This document shows, one piece after another, positions 1-11,900 of a stretch of DNA of 37,394 nt. Position numbers and translations under genes: made by a program. The stretch comes from DASRVA01 sp050732935 (GTDB lineage: Bacteria > Gemmatimonadota > Gemmatimonadetes > JACCXV01 > JAHWKZ01): positions 1 through 37,394 of the forward strand of contig JBOHRW010000100.1 of NCBI GenBank assembly GCA_050732935.1, written 5' to 3'. Positions within the stretch are counted from its first letter, which is position 1. Each line of letters opens with the position of its first letter. The notes under the pieces were generated by a model, which saw only the letters and a program-made list of their open reading frames with translations, had not been told where the DNA came from and ran no database searches.

Positions 1-948
1 GTTCTCTTCTTCGTACGCCCCGAGGGAGTCCTCGGCCGCCCGCAGGCGGTCGTTCACCACCTCCACCTGCTCACCGAGGAACTCGGCTGCCACGTCGGCT
101 TCGGCACGCTGGACTTCCGACTTGAGCCGCAGGTATGAAACTGACACTGCCTGGCAGAGCCTCTCGGCGGCCGCCGCCTGGGTCGCCACGCAACGGATCT
201 CGATCAGATTGGCCTCCTGGCCCACCGGGCTGGCGCTGATCCGCTGCCGCACCCCCGCCACGGTGTTCAGGAAGGAGCTGACGTGCAGTACGTTACCCAC
301 GCCGGGATCATCGGGCGCGATCTCGAGTCCGAGCCCGGCGAACTCGACCGTCGCGTTCCCGCTGTCGGCGGGCGCCCGGGCCACCACCGTGTCCGTGACG
401 GCGTCGACCACCGTGTAACCGCCCCTCCCGTCCGTGTTTACACGGTATTCGCCGGCCACGGTCTCGGATGTCGCCGCAATCCCGGTGAAGACCTCCTGGG
501 GCCTCAGCATTCGTCCATTCCCACCCTCGACGGCAACGTGCATGGCGAGGCCGGAGACCACGGGCTCGATGACGCGCCGGCTGGTGATAAGGCGCGTCTC
601 GGTTTCGAGCGGAGTCTCGGTTGTGCCAATGCCTTCGAGGACTTCCAGGGCGGAGCCCTCGTTGCGGGCATCGCCCTCCTCGACCAGCACCGTCACCGTC
701 GACTCGAACGTCTGCGGCATTCGCAGCGTGAGGAAGGTCGCCACGGCGACCAGGGCGATGGTCGAAAGAACGATCGTCCACTTCCGGCGCCAGAGCATGC
801 CTGCGATGGCGCCCAGGCTGAGGCCGGGCGCTTCATTCGGCTCCGGGCCGGGATCGTAATAGGCGACAGGGGTCTCCCTCGGCGCCAGTTGGCCGGAAAA
901 CCCCCGGGCGGAGGGCAGCCTTCCCCCTTGCTCTTCGGGACGATCCAC
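1..948 (-). CDS. Wzz-like polysaccharide chain-length determinant (partial, C-terminus beyond window)
   Basis: An uninterrupted 316-codon minus-strand frame runs off the left edge. Seen: a Pro/Gly-rich cytoplasmic head, then a membrane segment starting MLWRRKWTIVLSTIALVAVA at about residue 51, then a periplasmic part beginning TFESTVTVLVEE and ending in a coiled-coil-like stretch at the edge. This is the N-terminal plan of Wzz/GNVR-type inner-membrane proteins, which set polymer length and contact export partners in O-antigen or exopolysaccharide assembly. No kinase domain is visible, but the C-terminus is missing. I chose the GTG at 948 because the frame is closed by a TGA just upstream and the head before the membrane segment looks genuine. 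The ATG at 798 would remove the head. A sigma-54-like promoter lies about 65 bp upstream, and neighbouring genes are also polysaccharide enzymes. Confidence 0.72.
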   Translation of the reverse strand, partial: MDRPEEQGGRLPSARGFSGQLAPRETPVAYYDPGPEPNEAPGLSLGAIAGMLWRRKWTIVLSTIALVAVATFLTLRMPQTFESTVTVLVEEGDARNEGSALEVLEGIGTTETPLETETRLITSRRVIEPVVSGLAMHVAVEGGNGRMLRPQEVFTGIAATSETVAGEYRVNTDGRGGYTVVDAVTDTVVARAPADSGNATVEFAGLGLEIAPDDPGVGNVLHVSSFLNTVAGVRQRISASPVGQEANLIEIRCVATQAAAAERLCQAVSVSYLRLKSEVQRAEADVAAEFLGEQVEVVNDRLRAAEDSLGAYEEEN

Positions 949-1010
949 GGCGTCAGGACCCCTTCCGGTGCCTCAGCATGACTATAATGTACACGATCCC
1001 GAGGCGGTGT

Positions 1011-1028
1011 TTGCAAGAGAGATGCCAA
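1011..1028 (-). promoter_or_regulatory. sigma-54-type (-24/-12) promoter for the wzz-like gene
   Basis: Minus-strand sequence TTGGCATCTCTCTTGCAA matches the RpoN consensus TGGCAC-N5-TTGCA, with exactly 10 nt between the invariant GG and GC. The predicted start near 1001 gives a leader of about 50 nt before the GTG at 948. An enhancer-binding activator would be required. Inferred from motif only. Confidence 0.55.
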
Positions 1029-1225
1029 AAACAATCCAACCCGCTCGTTCCCGTCCAAAAGGAACGAACAACTAATACCCTTACTCGGCGCTCCTGCGAA
1101 TGTTCCACGGCGATAGGGGCGCCTCCCATCGCCCGGTTGTTTTGCGACCGGGGAGGGCGATCAGCTGAAGTGGGCGCTTTTCACGGGAGGACCCGAGGGG
1201 GCGACCGGAGGGCGAACGGAACGGA

Positions 1226-1316
1226 TGGCGGAGAGGGCGGGATTCGAACCCGCGAGACGCTGTTAACGTCTACGCGATTTCCAGTCGCGCTCCTTCGACC
1301 GCTCGGACACCTCTCC
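1226..1316 (-). tRNA. tRNA-Ser(GGA)
   Basis: Acceptor stem GGAGAGG pairs with CCTCTCC. The discriminator is G and CCA is encoded. The anticodon stem GCGA/TCGC encloses loop CTGGAAA, so the anticodon is GGA. There is a long variable arm, as in serine tRNAs, and the T-loop is GGTTCGAATCC. Size is 91 nt including CCA. It lies between the GT39-like gene and the wzz-like gene on the same strand. Confidence 0.96.
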
Positions 1317-1355
1317 GCGGCCCCAAATCTAAACCCGTAGCCAGGCGCCGGCACA

Positions 1356-2879
1356 TCAACGCGCGGCGCGGCCATCCGGCAGGGAGTAGAGAACGAGCCG
1401 CGTCCCCGCCCACGACCGGTCGCGAACGCGTTCGAAACGTTCGTCCAGGAACCGGACCAGCTCTTCCTCGACCGGAGGATGGAACGTCCGGCTGAGGAGC
1501 ACCCAGAAGCTTTCCCTGTCGGCGACGAATCGCTCGAGCTCCGACCGCCAGTCGTTCGGGGGCCGGCCAACCGGATCCGGATGGCCCATTACGGGCGGCT
1601 CGTAGAACGGAACCACCGCGACAGGACCGGGATTGTAGTAGTCCAGCATGATCGCCGTATAGGGTGCGCTGACCACTACGACGTCGCCGGGGCGGGCCAA
1701 GTCCCGCAGCGCTCCCACGGCGGAGCGGTAGTCCTCCCGCTGGTACCGGGGATCGGCGTGGTAGTTGAGGATGGAAGCCGCGCTCAGGCCGAGGACGAGC
1801 GCCCACGCCCCCCCGCGCCACAGCCCCTTCGGTAGAGTCAGGACTCCAAACCCTACCAGGAGCAGAAACGCCGGGAACGCCGGCAGGACGTACCGGACGT
1901 TGAAGGGATGGTGCGTCGCCAGGGATCCGAAGACCACGAACAGGACAGGCAGAAGCAGCCACGCCGCGACGACGGCGGCGATACGACGGCGCTCACTCCA
2001 CACGCGGACAACTCCCGAGACCGCAAGGCCGCCGAACACGAGCAGCCCCAGGGCCACGACCGGGGCGTGCGCCAGGGCGACCTGCACAGGGTCCGGGGCG
2101 TGCAGCTCACGGATCGAAGGGCCGAGCGAGAACCCGGTGGCGAACGTCCATCCGGTATAAGCGATCGCGAGCCCGAACGGCTCGGCCGGATGGTTGGCGT
2201 GCACTCGGGGCAGGACGACGGTTTGGAGCCCCACGATGATCACCAGAAGAGCGGCGAAGGTGCCCCGCAGCCGCCGGAGGGAGGCTCGTGATGCAATGAG
2301 AGCTGCGTAGAGGACACTGGCCGGAACGAAGGCCAGGGCTACGGGATGGCTCAGCAACGCGGCCGCGCTGGAGGCGACGAATCCGACCCGCCATCGGGTC
2401 CTCCCGGGCTCCCGGACCATGGCCTCGAGACAGACCATGGCGAAAAGGATGAAGAAGACGACCACCGCGTACGGTCGGGCCTCCTGGCTGTAGTAGAGAT
2501 GAAGAGGCGAGACCGCGAGCAGGACCGCCGCGACAAGGCCGGTCCCGCGGCTCAGCCAACGCTCGCCGACCAGGTAGAGAAGCGGGATGGAGAAGGCGCC
2601 GAAGAGCGCCGATGGAAGGCGCAGCGCGAACTCGGAGTCGCTCACGAGGAGGACCATGTGCATGAGGGCGAAGTACAGGGAGTGGGCCATCGCGTAGTAG
2701 TTGCGGACCTGAAGGAGATCGGCGATCGGGACCTGAGCCGCGTGCCACGTCACGACCTCATCCACCCAGAGGCTCTGGGCTTCGATGCGATAGAGCCGCA
2801 GGATCAGCGCCAGAACCGTGATCGCCGCGACGGTCCATGGCGACGACCGGGCGAAGACGTGCCGTGGGGGAGGAATCAT
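1356..2879 (-). CDS. GT39-like membrane glycosyltransferase (PMT/ArnT-type)
   Basis: A 507-residue multi-pass membrane protein starting MIPPPRHVFARSS. Seen: the first membrane segment is followed by the loop LWVDEVVTWH, carrying the Asp-Glu pair typical of polyprenyl-phosphate-sugar glycosyltransferases of the PMT_2/ArnT fold. Further on is YYSQEARPYA, a recurrent motif in GT39-like proteins, then alternating hydrophobic helices and a soluble C-terminal domain from about residue 390. Family knowledge: such enzymes move sugar from a lipid-phosphate carrier to lipid or protein acceptors on the periplasmic side. The acceptor cannot be told from sequence. The frame stays open a further 91 codons upstream, but that extension is Pro/Arg-rich and overlaps the 3' end of the glucan synthase, so I placed the start at the ATG preceded by GGGAGC. 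Confidence 0.8.
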   Translation of the reverse strand: MIPPPRHVFARSSPWTVAAITVLALILRLYRIEAQSLWVDEVVTWHAAQVPIADLLQVRNYYAMAHSLYFALMHMVLLVSDSEFALRLPSALFGAFSIPLLYLVGERWLSRGTGLVAAVLLAVSPLHLYYSQEARPYAVVVFFILFAMVCLEAMVREPGRTRWRVGFVASSAAALLSHPVALAFVPASVLYAALIASRASLRRLRGTFAALLVIIVGLQTVVLPRVHANHPAEPFGLAIAYTGWTFATGFSLGPSIRELHAPDPVQVALAHAPVVALGLLVFGGLAVSGVVRVWSERRRIAAVVAAWLLLPVLFVVFGSLATHHPFNVRYVLPAFPAFLLLVGFGVLTLPKGLWRGGAWALVLGLSAASILNYHADPRYQREDYRSAVGALRDLARPGDVVVVSAPYTAIMLDYYNPGPVAVVPFYEPPVMGHPDPVGRPPNDWRSELERFVADRESFWVLLSRTFHPPVEEELVRFLDERFERVRDRSWAGTRLVLYSLPDGRAAR

Positions 2880-2917
2880 GCTCCCGGTGCCCTGCAAGCG
2901 AAAGGCCGCCGGCGACG

Positions 2918-5900
2918 TCAGCCCAGCGTCACGCGGACGGTGTGGGACCGCCCATCGTCGACCAGCGGGATCTGGGCGCCGGTCGGGGGGTCGCCTGAAG
3001 AGGCGTCTCGGAGCGGGTCCCCGACCCGCGGCGGCCCCCCGTCCCCCTCGACCGGAGCGCCCCCGGGGTTCCCGCGCCCGTCCTCGTCGCCGCCGGCTCG
3101 ACCAACCCCGGCACCGACCTCTGCCGCTTCCCGCACCTCCGCCACCTGCCATCCCCGCTCCGGCACCTCCTCCCCGTCCAGCTCGACCCGCTTGACGCCG
3201 CGCATGACCCCTTCCGGGTTCTGCACGTCGATCTCGTAGCGCGCCGAGTGGTAGCGGAACGAGATCTCGTAGCCCGGCCAGTCGCGCGGGATGCAGGGAT
3301 CGAGGAGGAGCGCCTCACCGCGCAGCCGGAAGCCCAGGATCCACTCCACGCCGGCCCGATACATCCAGCCGGCCGAGCCCGTGTACCAGGTCCAGCCCCC
3401 GCGGCCGACGTGTGGCGGCTCGGCGTAGACGTCGGCCACCGCCACGTAGGGCTCCACCTTGTAGCGATGGATCCCGGCCCGCGTCGAGGCGTGGTTGATG
3501 GGGTTCAGGATCGAGAACAGCTCGGCCGCCTTGTCGCCCTGGCCCAGCTCGGCGAAGGCGATCAGCGCCCAGAGCGCCGCGTGCGTGTACTGTCCGCCGT
3601 TCTCGCGGATCCCCGGGACGTAGCCCTTGATGTAGCCGGGATCGAGAGGCGTCTTGTCGAACGGGGGCGTGAACAACAGCACCAGGCCGTCCCCCCGGCG
3701 GACCAGGTACTGCTCGACCGCTTTCATCGCGTGCGCGGCCCGGTCGCGCGGCGCTGCTCCCGACAGGACCGCCCATGACTGGGCGATCGAGTCGATGCGG
3801 CACTCCTCGTTCGACGACGATCCGAGCGGGGTCCCGTCGTCGAAATAGGCCCGGCGGTACCAATCCCCGTCCCAGCCGTGCTCCTCGAGCGCCTTCTGCA
3901 CGCGCTCCGCGAACGCCCGCCACCGTTCGACGCGCGGCGAGTCCCCGCGCCGCTCGGCAATCTCCGCGAAGCCCCGCAGGTTCAGCAGCAGGAACCACGC
4001 CAGCCACACGCTCTCGCCACGCCCCTGCTCGCCCACCCGGTTCATGCCGTCGTTCCAATCCCCGGTCCCGATGAGCGGCAGCTCGTGCGGCCCGAGTCCC
4101 AGGCTGACGTCGAGCGCACGGGCGCAGTGCTCGTAGAGCGTCCCCCGCTCTCCGGACACCTCGGGGACGAAGTACTTCTCGTGCTCGCCCTCCTCCAGCT
4201 TCTCGCCCGTCAGGAAGTCGGCCTCCTCGTCCAGGACGTCCTCGTCGCCGGTCACCGACAGATAGTGCAGGAGCGTCAGGGGCAGCCAGGACCGATCGTC
4301 CGAGATCGTGGTGCGGACGCCCTTCCCGGTCGGCGGGTGCCACCAGTGGAGGACGTCGCCCTCCTGAAACTGGTGCGCGGCCGCGCGCAGAATGTGCTCG
4401 CGGACGATCTCGCGTCGCGCCACGACCAGCGCCGTCACGTCTTGCAGCTGATCGCGGAACCCGTAGGCTCCGCCTGACTGATAGAAGGCCGACCGCGCCC
4501 AGTAGCGGCACGACAGCGCCTGGTAGAGGAGCCACCGGTTCAGCATGATCGACATCGAGTAGTCGGGGGTCCGAACCTGGAGCGCCCCCAGCACGTCCTC
4601 CCACCAGGTCTCGACCTCCTGGAGCACGGCGTCCAGATCCGCGGTGCGGTAGCGGGCGACCAGCCGGCGCGTCGCCTCCAGGTCGTCCCCCTGCCCGAGC
4701 AGGAACACGACTTCCACGGTGGCGCCGGGCCGGAGGGTCAAGTACCGCCGGAGCGCCGCGCAGGGATCCCAGCCAGTCCCCGTCCGGCCGGACAGGGGCT
4801 TGCCCGAGACCATGGCGGCCGGGTGATGCAGGGTGCCGTTGCGGCCCAGGAACTCGGTGCGGTCGGTCGTCCACTCGTCCTGCTGGCCGCGCAGGTCGGC
4901 GAAGGCGACCCGCTCGGCGTAGACCGGGTTCCAGCGATTGGTCGCGAAGAGGCCCCGCGTCTCGTCGTCGATCGCGGTAACTACGAAGGGTGCGCTCTTG
5001 TCGCGGAAGACCCCCAGCACCCATTCGACGTAAGCCGTCACCGACAGGCGTCGGGTTCGGTCCGACAGGTTCTTCAAGGTCAGCCGGGAGATCTTCACGG
5101 GGTCGTCCAGCGGCACGTATTGGGTCAGCCGGCTCGCGACCCCGTGGCACTGGATCTCGAAGCGGCTGTACCCCTGGCCATGGTGGGTCTGGTAGGGGGA
5201 CGGCTGGCGGATGGGGAGCGGCGTCGGGGTCCAGATGGCCCCCGAATCCTCGTCCCGGATGTACAGCGCCTCGCCGACCGGATCGGTGACGGGGTCGTTG
5301 GACCAGGGGGTCAGACGGTTCTCCCGGCTGTTGACCGCCCACGTGAAGCCGGCCCCCGACTCGGACACCTGGAATCCGAACCGCGGGTTGGAGATCACGT
5401 TGATCCACGGCGCCGGAGTCCACTGCCCCTCGCCGAGGATGGTGACGTACTCGCGACCCGCTTCGGCGAACCCGCCCAGACCGTTGAAGAAGGAGAGCCG
5501 CGGCCGGGGCGGCGGCATGCTGGCCGTGGGCTGCCTCGCGGGCGGCTTCCCGGGCAGCGGCACCGCGGACTCGTCGCGGAGCGCGGCCTCGAGCTGCTCG
5601 GCCAGCGAGCCGTGGTGCGAGAGAAGAACGGCACGCGCCACCGTACTCAGGAGCAGCCGGTCCTCCTCGGGGATCTGGTCGCCCCGCAGAACGAAGACCT
5701 CGCCGTGGCCGACGTGCGTCTCGTGACGGGCGCTCGACTGGCTCACGCGGACGCTCCGCTCGAGCCAGTCCTGGAGCTCTTCGGCGTACGTGTGGGGGTG
5801 CTCGTTGACGATCACCAGGTCGACCGCGAGCCCCTTCATGCCCCAGTATTCGTGAGCGCGAATCAGGTGGCGGACGATCTCGCGGTCGCGGATGTGGTCG

Positions 5901-8900
5901 ATCCGGACGAGGACGACCGGCCGATCCCCTGAGATCCCGTAGCCCCACAGCGCTTTCTGGCCGCCGGCATTCTCGGAGAGGGTTGCCGAGGCCGGCCGGA
6001 GCCCCGGATCGAGATACAGGATCCGGCTCGCGAGCCGCTGGAACAAGTGCGCCTCGTCGGCCTCGATCCCCAGATGCTGGAGCTGGACCTGGGCCTGCGT
6101 CCAAGCTAGCGCCGCCTCGCGCTCGAAGGTTGCCGTCTCGCCGTACTTGTCGACCAGCGCCAGCGCCTCGTCGCGCGTGTCGGCGACCAGCGTGGAGAAC
6201 GTCAGCTGGGCCGACTCGCCCGACTGCAGGCGGATCGTCCGCCGCAGGCTGAAGATCGGGTCCAGGACCGAGCCGGTGGTGTTGGAGAGCGGCCGACCCT
6301 CGAAGACGACGCTCGGCCGCCTGACCCCCCGCCCACGGTCCAGGAACCGCGAGCGGTCCGTCTCGCACTGCAGCGCTCCCACCGTCTCGCCGCCCTTGAC
6401 CGCCACGACGTGCGCCGCCCAGATCTCGGGATCGTCCCCCTCCCGCGGTCGCCGCGTGGCGACGATGGCGTCCAGGGTCGGGACGAACTCGGTCTGGATG
6501 AACAGGTTCTGGAAGGCCGGATGGGCGGCGTCGGCCGCGGGCGGCGCGAGAACGACCTCGGCGTAGCTGGTGACTTCGATCTCGCGGAGCCGCGCCCCCA
6601 GGTTCTTGATCGTCAGCCGGCGCAGCTCGCCATCGTCCTCCGGCGAGACGATCACCTCGAGCGAGGTCCAGATCGCCCCGTCCAGGCGATGGATCTCGGC
6701 CCGATCCTCGGAGAAGACCACCTCATAGTGCTCGGGCTCCACCGCCGTCGGCTGGAAGCCCGCCGACCAGACTTCCCCGCTGGCAACGTCGCGGAGGTAC
6801 AGGTAGGAGCCCCAGCCGTCGCGCGTCGTGTCCTCCCGCCAGCGGGTGATCGCCCGCTCCAGGTGGTGGGTGTACCCTGATCCCGCGTTCGTCAACATCA
6901 CGCTCAGGCGGCCGTTCGAGAGCACGTGGGTGCGGGGCACGCGGGTGTGGGGCTTCCTGAAGCGCCGGATGGCGGGCGGAACGATCTCGCGGACGTGACG
7001 CGCCGCCTTGACCTCCTCCGGCCTTGGCCGGGCCACCGCCATGTCCCGCGGGATCCGCTCCTGCAGCACGAGCTCGGCGGCGCCGATCATCGGCACCTCG
7101 TGGAACCGCTCCCTGAGCACGCCGTCGTTCACGACGTTGTCGATCGCGGCGATCGTCATCCCCTGGTGGTGGGCCATGTAGGCGCGGACGACCTCGACCT
7201 TCTGGTCCTTGGGCAGGCGGAGGGGGGTGAAATCGAGGGCCTCGAAAAACCCGAAGTCGCCCCGCGCCCCGAGGGCGGCCAGCCGCTCCAGGTTGCGGAC
7301 CGCCGCGCGGGGCTCGATCATCGCCGCCAGCGCGGAGGCGTAGGGCGCCACGACCAGGTCCTCGCTCAACCCCCGCGTCAGCCCCAGCCCGGGGATCCCG
7401 AAGTGCGAGTACTGGTAGCTGAACGCCAGGTCGCGGGCGTTGTAGGCCGACTCCGAGACGCCCCACGGGATCCCCCGCTCCGAGCCGTACTGGATCTGCC
7501 GGCGCACGACGAGGCGCTGGGTCCGGTCGAGCATCGTCCCCGCCGGGGCCTTCATGACGAGGTACGGCATCAGGTACTCGAACATCGATCCGGACCACGA
7601 GATGAGCGCCGCGTCCTTCCCGACCGGTGTCACCGGGCGGCCGAGCCGGAACCAGTGCTCGACCGGGACATCCCCCTTGGCGATCGCCACCAGGCTCGCC
7701 AGGCGCGCCTCGGTGGCGAGCAGGTCGTAGTAGCTGTTGTCGAGGCGTCCCTCGAGTGGCCGATACCCGATCGAAAACAGCTTCCGCTCCTCGTCGTAGA
7801 GGATGCGGAAGTCGGTCTCCTCGACCCAGCCGTCGGCACGGGCGGCGAGGCCTTCCAGGCGCTCGACCAGCGCGGCCGAGGAGTTCCGTCCGCGCCCGAC
7901 CGCGGCGCGGAGGGACTCGATCCATCGCCGGGCAGCTTCGATCTCCAGGTCGCCCGAGCCCTCGAGATCGGCCGCCAGCGGGTCGAGCTCGGCCTCCGCG
8001 GCGCGGGCGACAAGGGTCACCGCGGCGGGTGCGGGTACGGTGGACAGGACGTCGAGAGCCCGATCCCAGCGCTCGCGCCGCTCGGCGTCCGCCGAGAGCC
8101 AGGTCGGGATGTCGCCTGCCAGGATCTTCCCCCACGGAGCGACGGTGAGAAGATCTCGCCGATGCGACGCGATCCCGTCGGCCACGCGGCCCGACCAAGC
8201 CATCAGATCGGCCGCCTCTTCCCCGTTTTCCTCGGCCAATACCTCGGCCACGTCGCACAGCGTGGCCGCGGCGGCCTCCATGCGCTCCAGGAGCGCGGCC
8301 CACGCGGCCGTGGTGGCCGGCGTCTCGGCCAGCGCCTCGGCCAGGGTCTGGAGGGACTCGTCCAGGTCGTGTCGGGAGACGGTGGCCGAACGCAGCGCTT
8401 CCGATGTCACTCGCGCCGCCTCGCGGGCCAGGACGAATGCGTCCCCGATCCCCTGGAGCGCCCCGTGACCGGGCACCGGCTTCCTGGTCAGCTCGCGGCA
8501 GGCCTCGGCCGCCGTGAGAAGGTGGCCGGCCAGGTTTCCGCTATCCACGGTCGAGATGTAGGGGGGATCGAGCGGCTGCAACGTGCGGGTGTCGTACCAG
8601 TTGTAGAGGTGGCCGGCGTGGCGCTCCAGGCGGTCCAGGGTGCCGAACGTCCGCTCGAACCGTCCCGCCACCTCGTCCGTCCCGATCCAGCCGAAGTCCC
8701 GCGCCGCCACGGTCGAGATCAGGTACATGCCGATGTTGGTCGGCGACGTGCGGTGGGCGATGACGGTCTCGGGCTCCGTCTGCAGGTTGTCGGGCGGCAG
8801 CCATCCGTCGTCCTCGTCCACCAGCCGTTCGAAGAAGCCCCACGTCTGACGCGCCACGCGCCGCAGATCGGCCTCGGACTCCGGATCCAGCGCCTCCAGG

Positions 8901-11900
8901 CCGCGATCCCCCAGCGGCCGGCTCAGCCACAGTGCGAAGGCGGGCGACGCCAGCCACAGGGCCACCACCGGGAAGGCCTCCAGGGCCGCCATCGGGCGAA
9001 TCGCGAACAGGAGCGCCAGCACCGCCAGCCCCAGCGCCACCGCCGGCCACATCTTGCGATACGCCTGGCCCAGGTTCCGGGAGACCCCACTTCCCGCCTG
9101 CGCCGCGGTGACCCATTCGAGCAGATGGCGCCGCGATACGTACTTCCGGTAGAGCGTGCGCACGATCGCGTCGACCATGAGGACGGCGCGGTTGGCGACG
9201 AAAACGACCGAGAGGCCGACCTGGGCGGCCGCGGTCACCGCGTCGGCGGCGATCCCTCGGAGATGGCTTCGCTTGGCGATCCCGCGGCGGCGAGGGACGA
9301 GCCCGGTGAGCACGGGGACCGCGGCGGGCATGGCCAGCGTGGCCACCACGAAGCCCGTCCACAGAAGCGGTGACACCGGGAGCGACAGCCAGCCAGCCAC
9401 GAGGAGCAGGAACGTGGCCGGCGGCGAGAGCGTCCGCCGCAGGTTATCGAGCATCTTCCACCGGCTGATCAGCGAAAGGGATCGCGGCGGCCGCCGTCCG
9501 TCGACCGAGGGCGGGTCGCCCACGATCCAGGGCAGCAGCTGCCAGTCCCCGCGCGCCCAGCGATGCACGCGCCGGGCGCTCGTCTCGTAATGGGTGGGGA
9601 ACTCGTCGAACACCTCGACGTCGGTGATCAGCCCGGCGCGGGCGAAGCATCCCTCGAAAAGGTCGTGGCTGAGGAGGGTGTTCTCGGGCACGCGGTTTTC
9701 GAGCGCGGCCGCGAACGCGTCCACCTCGTAGATGCCCTTGCCCACGTAGGACGCCTCGTTGAAGAGATCCTGGTACACGTCCGAGACCGCCGCCACGTAG
9801 GGGTCGAGCCCGGTCGGGCCCGACCAGATCTTGTGATAGAGGGTCGTCTCATCGGCCGGCGGCAGGATCGGCGTCACCCGGGGCTGCAGGATCCCGTACC
9901 CCTGCGTCACCCGCTGCTTCTCCGGATGCACCCACGGCTGGTTGAGCGGATGCGCCATCGCCCCGATCAGCTGCTCGCCGGCCTCCAGGGGAAGGCGTGT
10001 ATCGGCGTCGAGGGTGAGGACGTAGCGCACGTTGGCGGGGATCTCGGTCAGGCCGTCGGCGCGCGGAACGTAGGTCGTGTCGTCATCACCCCGCAGGAGA
10101 CGGTTCAGCTCGTCGATCTTCCCGCGCTTGCGCTCCCAGCCCATCCAGGCGCCCTCGACGGGGTTCCAGACCCGCCGGCGGTGGAGCAGGAGGAACCTCG
10201 GGCCGCCGTCGGGCCGGGGTCCGTAGCGCTCGTTGATCTCGGTCAGATCGCGCGCGGCCGCCGCCAGCAGCTGATCGTCGCCGGGGAGCTCCTCGGCCTC
10301 CGCATCCTTCCAGTCGCTGAGAAGCGCGTAGGCGATGTGCCCGCGGGAAGTGGCGAGGTAGTGACGCTCGATGCGCTCGACCTGCTGACGGACCCCCCCG
10401 ACATCGGTCAGGATGGTCGGGACGACGACCAGGGTCGAGCAGGACTCGGGGATCCCCGAGCGGAAATCCAATTTGGGCAGGCGCCTCGGCTCGAGCAGCT
10501 CGATCACGTCGCGCTGGACGAGCGCGATCGCCAGGTCGCTCGCCGGTACCAGCGAGAGCAGGGCCAGCACGGCCAGCACCGCGGGGCCCACGCCGAGCTG
10601 CGCCAGGTAGACGACCAGCAGCGCCACGAGAAGCCCGCTCACCAGCGCGATCGTGCCCAGATAGCCAGGCGTCGCCGTCGCGAGGAAAGCCCGTCGGAGC
10701 CAGCTCGATATCGGCGCCCGGAACTCGAGCTCCTTCTCGAACTCGCGCCGGCCGCCGCGGATCAGCCAGTAGCCGAGATGACGCCGGACCCGATCCTCTC
10801 CGCCTCCGTTCTCGCCATCTCCGTTCTCGCCACCTCCGTTCTCGCGCGCGGCCCGCTCGCGGGCGCGCTCGGCCACCGCCAGCTCGGACCACTTCGAGCC
10901 GCGCGCCAGCTCCTCGACCGCATGCCGGTACGTGTCGCGCGTGACGAAGTCCATCTGGGGATAGATCCGCGTCGGATCGCGCTGGAGGGCGCGCTCGACC
11001 AGGCTCACGCTCTCGAAGAACTCCCGCCAGTCGTAGGCGGCGACCTGGCGCAGGCTGGTGAAGATGTTGACGATCGTCGCATGGGCGGCGAGCTGGCTCA
11101 TGTGCTCCCTCCGCACGACGTCTTCCGAGCTCGTGCCGTCCTCGGCGAGACGCTCCTCGAGCCATCCCAGGGCCGGCATCACCGCCGGGTCGCTTTCGCG
11201 CAGCCGCTGCACGAGCGCGACGGCGAAAGGGCTCTCGAGCGCTTTCGTCCGATAGGGCTCGAGGCCGGCCAGGTCGTCGTCGGGACCTCCACCGGACGCC
11301 TCGAGCAGCCGGTCGGCGAGCGCGTTGGCCTCGGCGCGAGCCTCCCGTGAGCGCACGACCTGGAGGGCGATCCGGCGCAGGTTCTCGATCAGAACGAGCC
11401 GCAGGGAGATCGGCACCGCCCACAGCTCGCCCATCGTGAGTGGCGTGATCTCCTGGTACACCCGGACGAAGCGCTCGAGCAGCTGCGGGTCGAAGCGACT
11501 GTCGGTGTGCGCCACGAAAGCCCACGTCAGCCCATAGACACGGGGGTAATCGGCCAGGTGGCCGGAGCGGATCTTGGGCAACTCGTGGTAGTAGTCCGAA
11601 GGCAGGGCATCGCGGATGATCCGGACCTGATCGTCCACCAGGAAGAAGTTGTCGATCAGCCATTCGGAGGCGGGCGAGATCGCCTCATCCCTCCGCACGG
11701 CCTCGGTTAGCGCCCGGTAGCAGTCGCGCAGGATCCGGGAATTGTTCTCGAGTCGTCCCAGCAGCGGATAACCGCGGCGCTTCTCGGCGCGGGCGAGCTG
11801 CGCCTCGGCGAGAGACCGCGCGTGCTGCTCGAGCCGCTCGACACCAAAGATCTCGGCGCGGATGGGCTCGGTCTCGCTCGCCACGGCGGCGCGGGGCAAC

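Noticed and set aside
283..981. Plus-strand frame of 232 codons at the left edge, and other long frames opposite ndvB, actB and ctaA
   Set aside because: They are antisense shadows produced by high third-position GC; the minus-strand frames carry the recognisable domains.
1132..1152. CCCGGT/ACCGGG hairpin between tRNA-Ser(GGA) and the wzz-like gene
   Set aside because: Only 6 bp with a 9-nt loop and no U-tract; too weak to call a terminator.
1356..3152. 598-residue version of the GT39-like protein
   Set aside because: The extra 91 residues are Pro/Arg-rich, lack homology and overlap the 3' end of the glucan synthase gene on the same strand.
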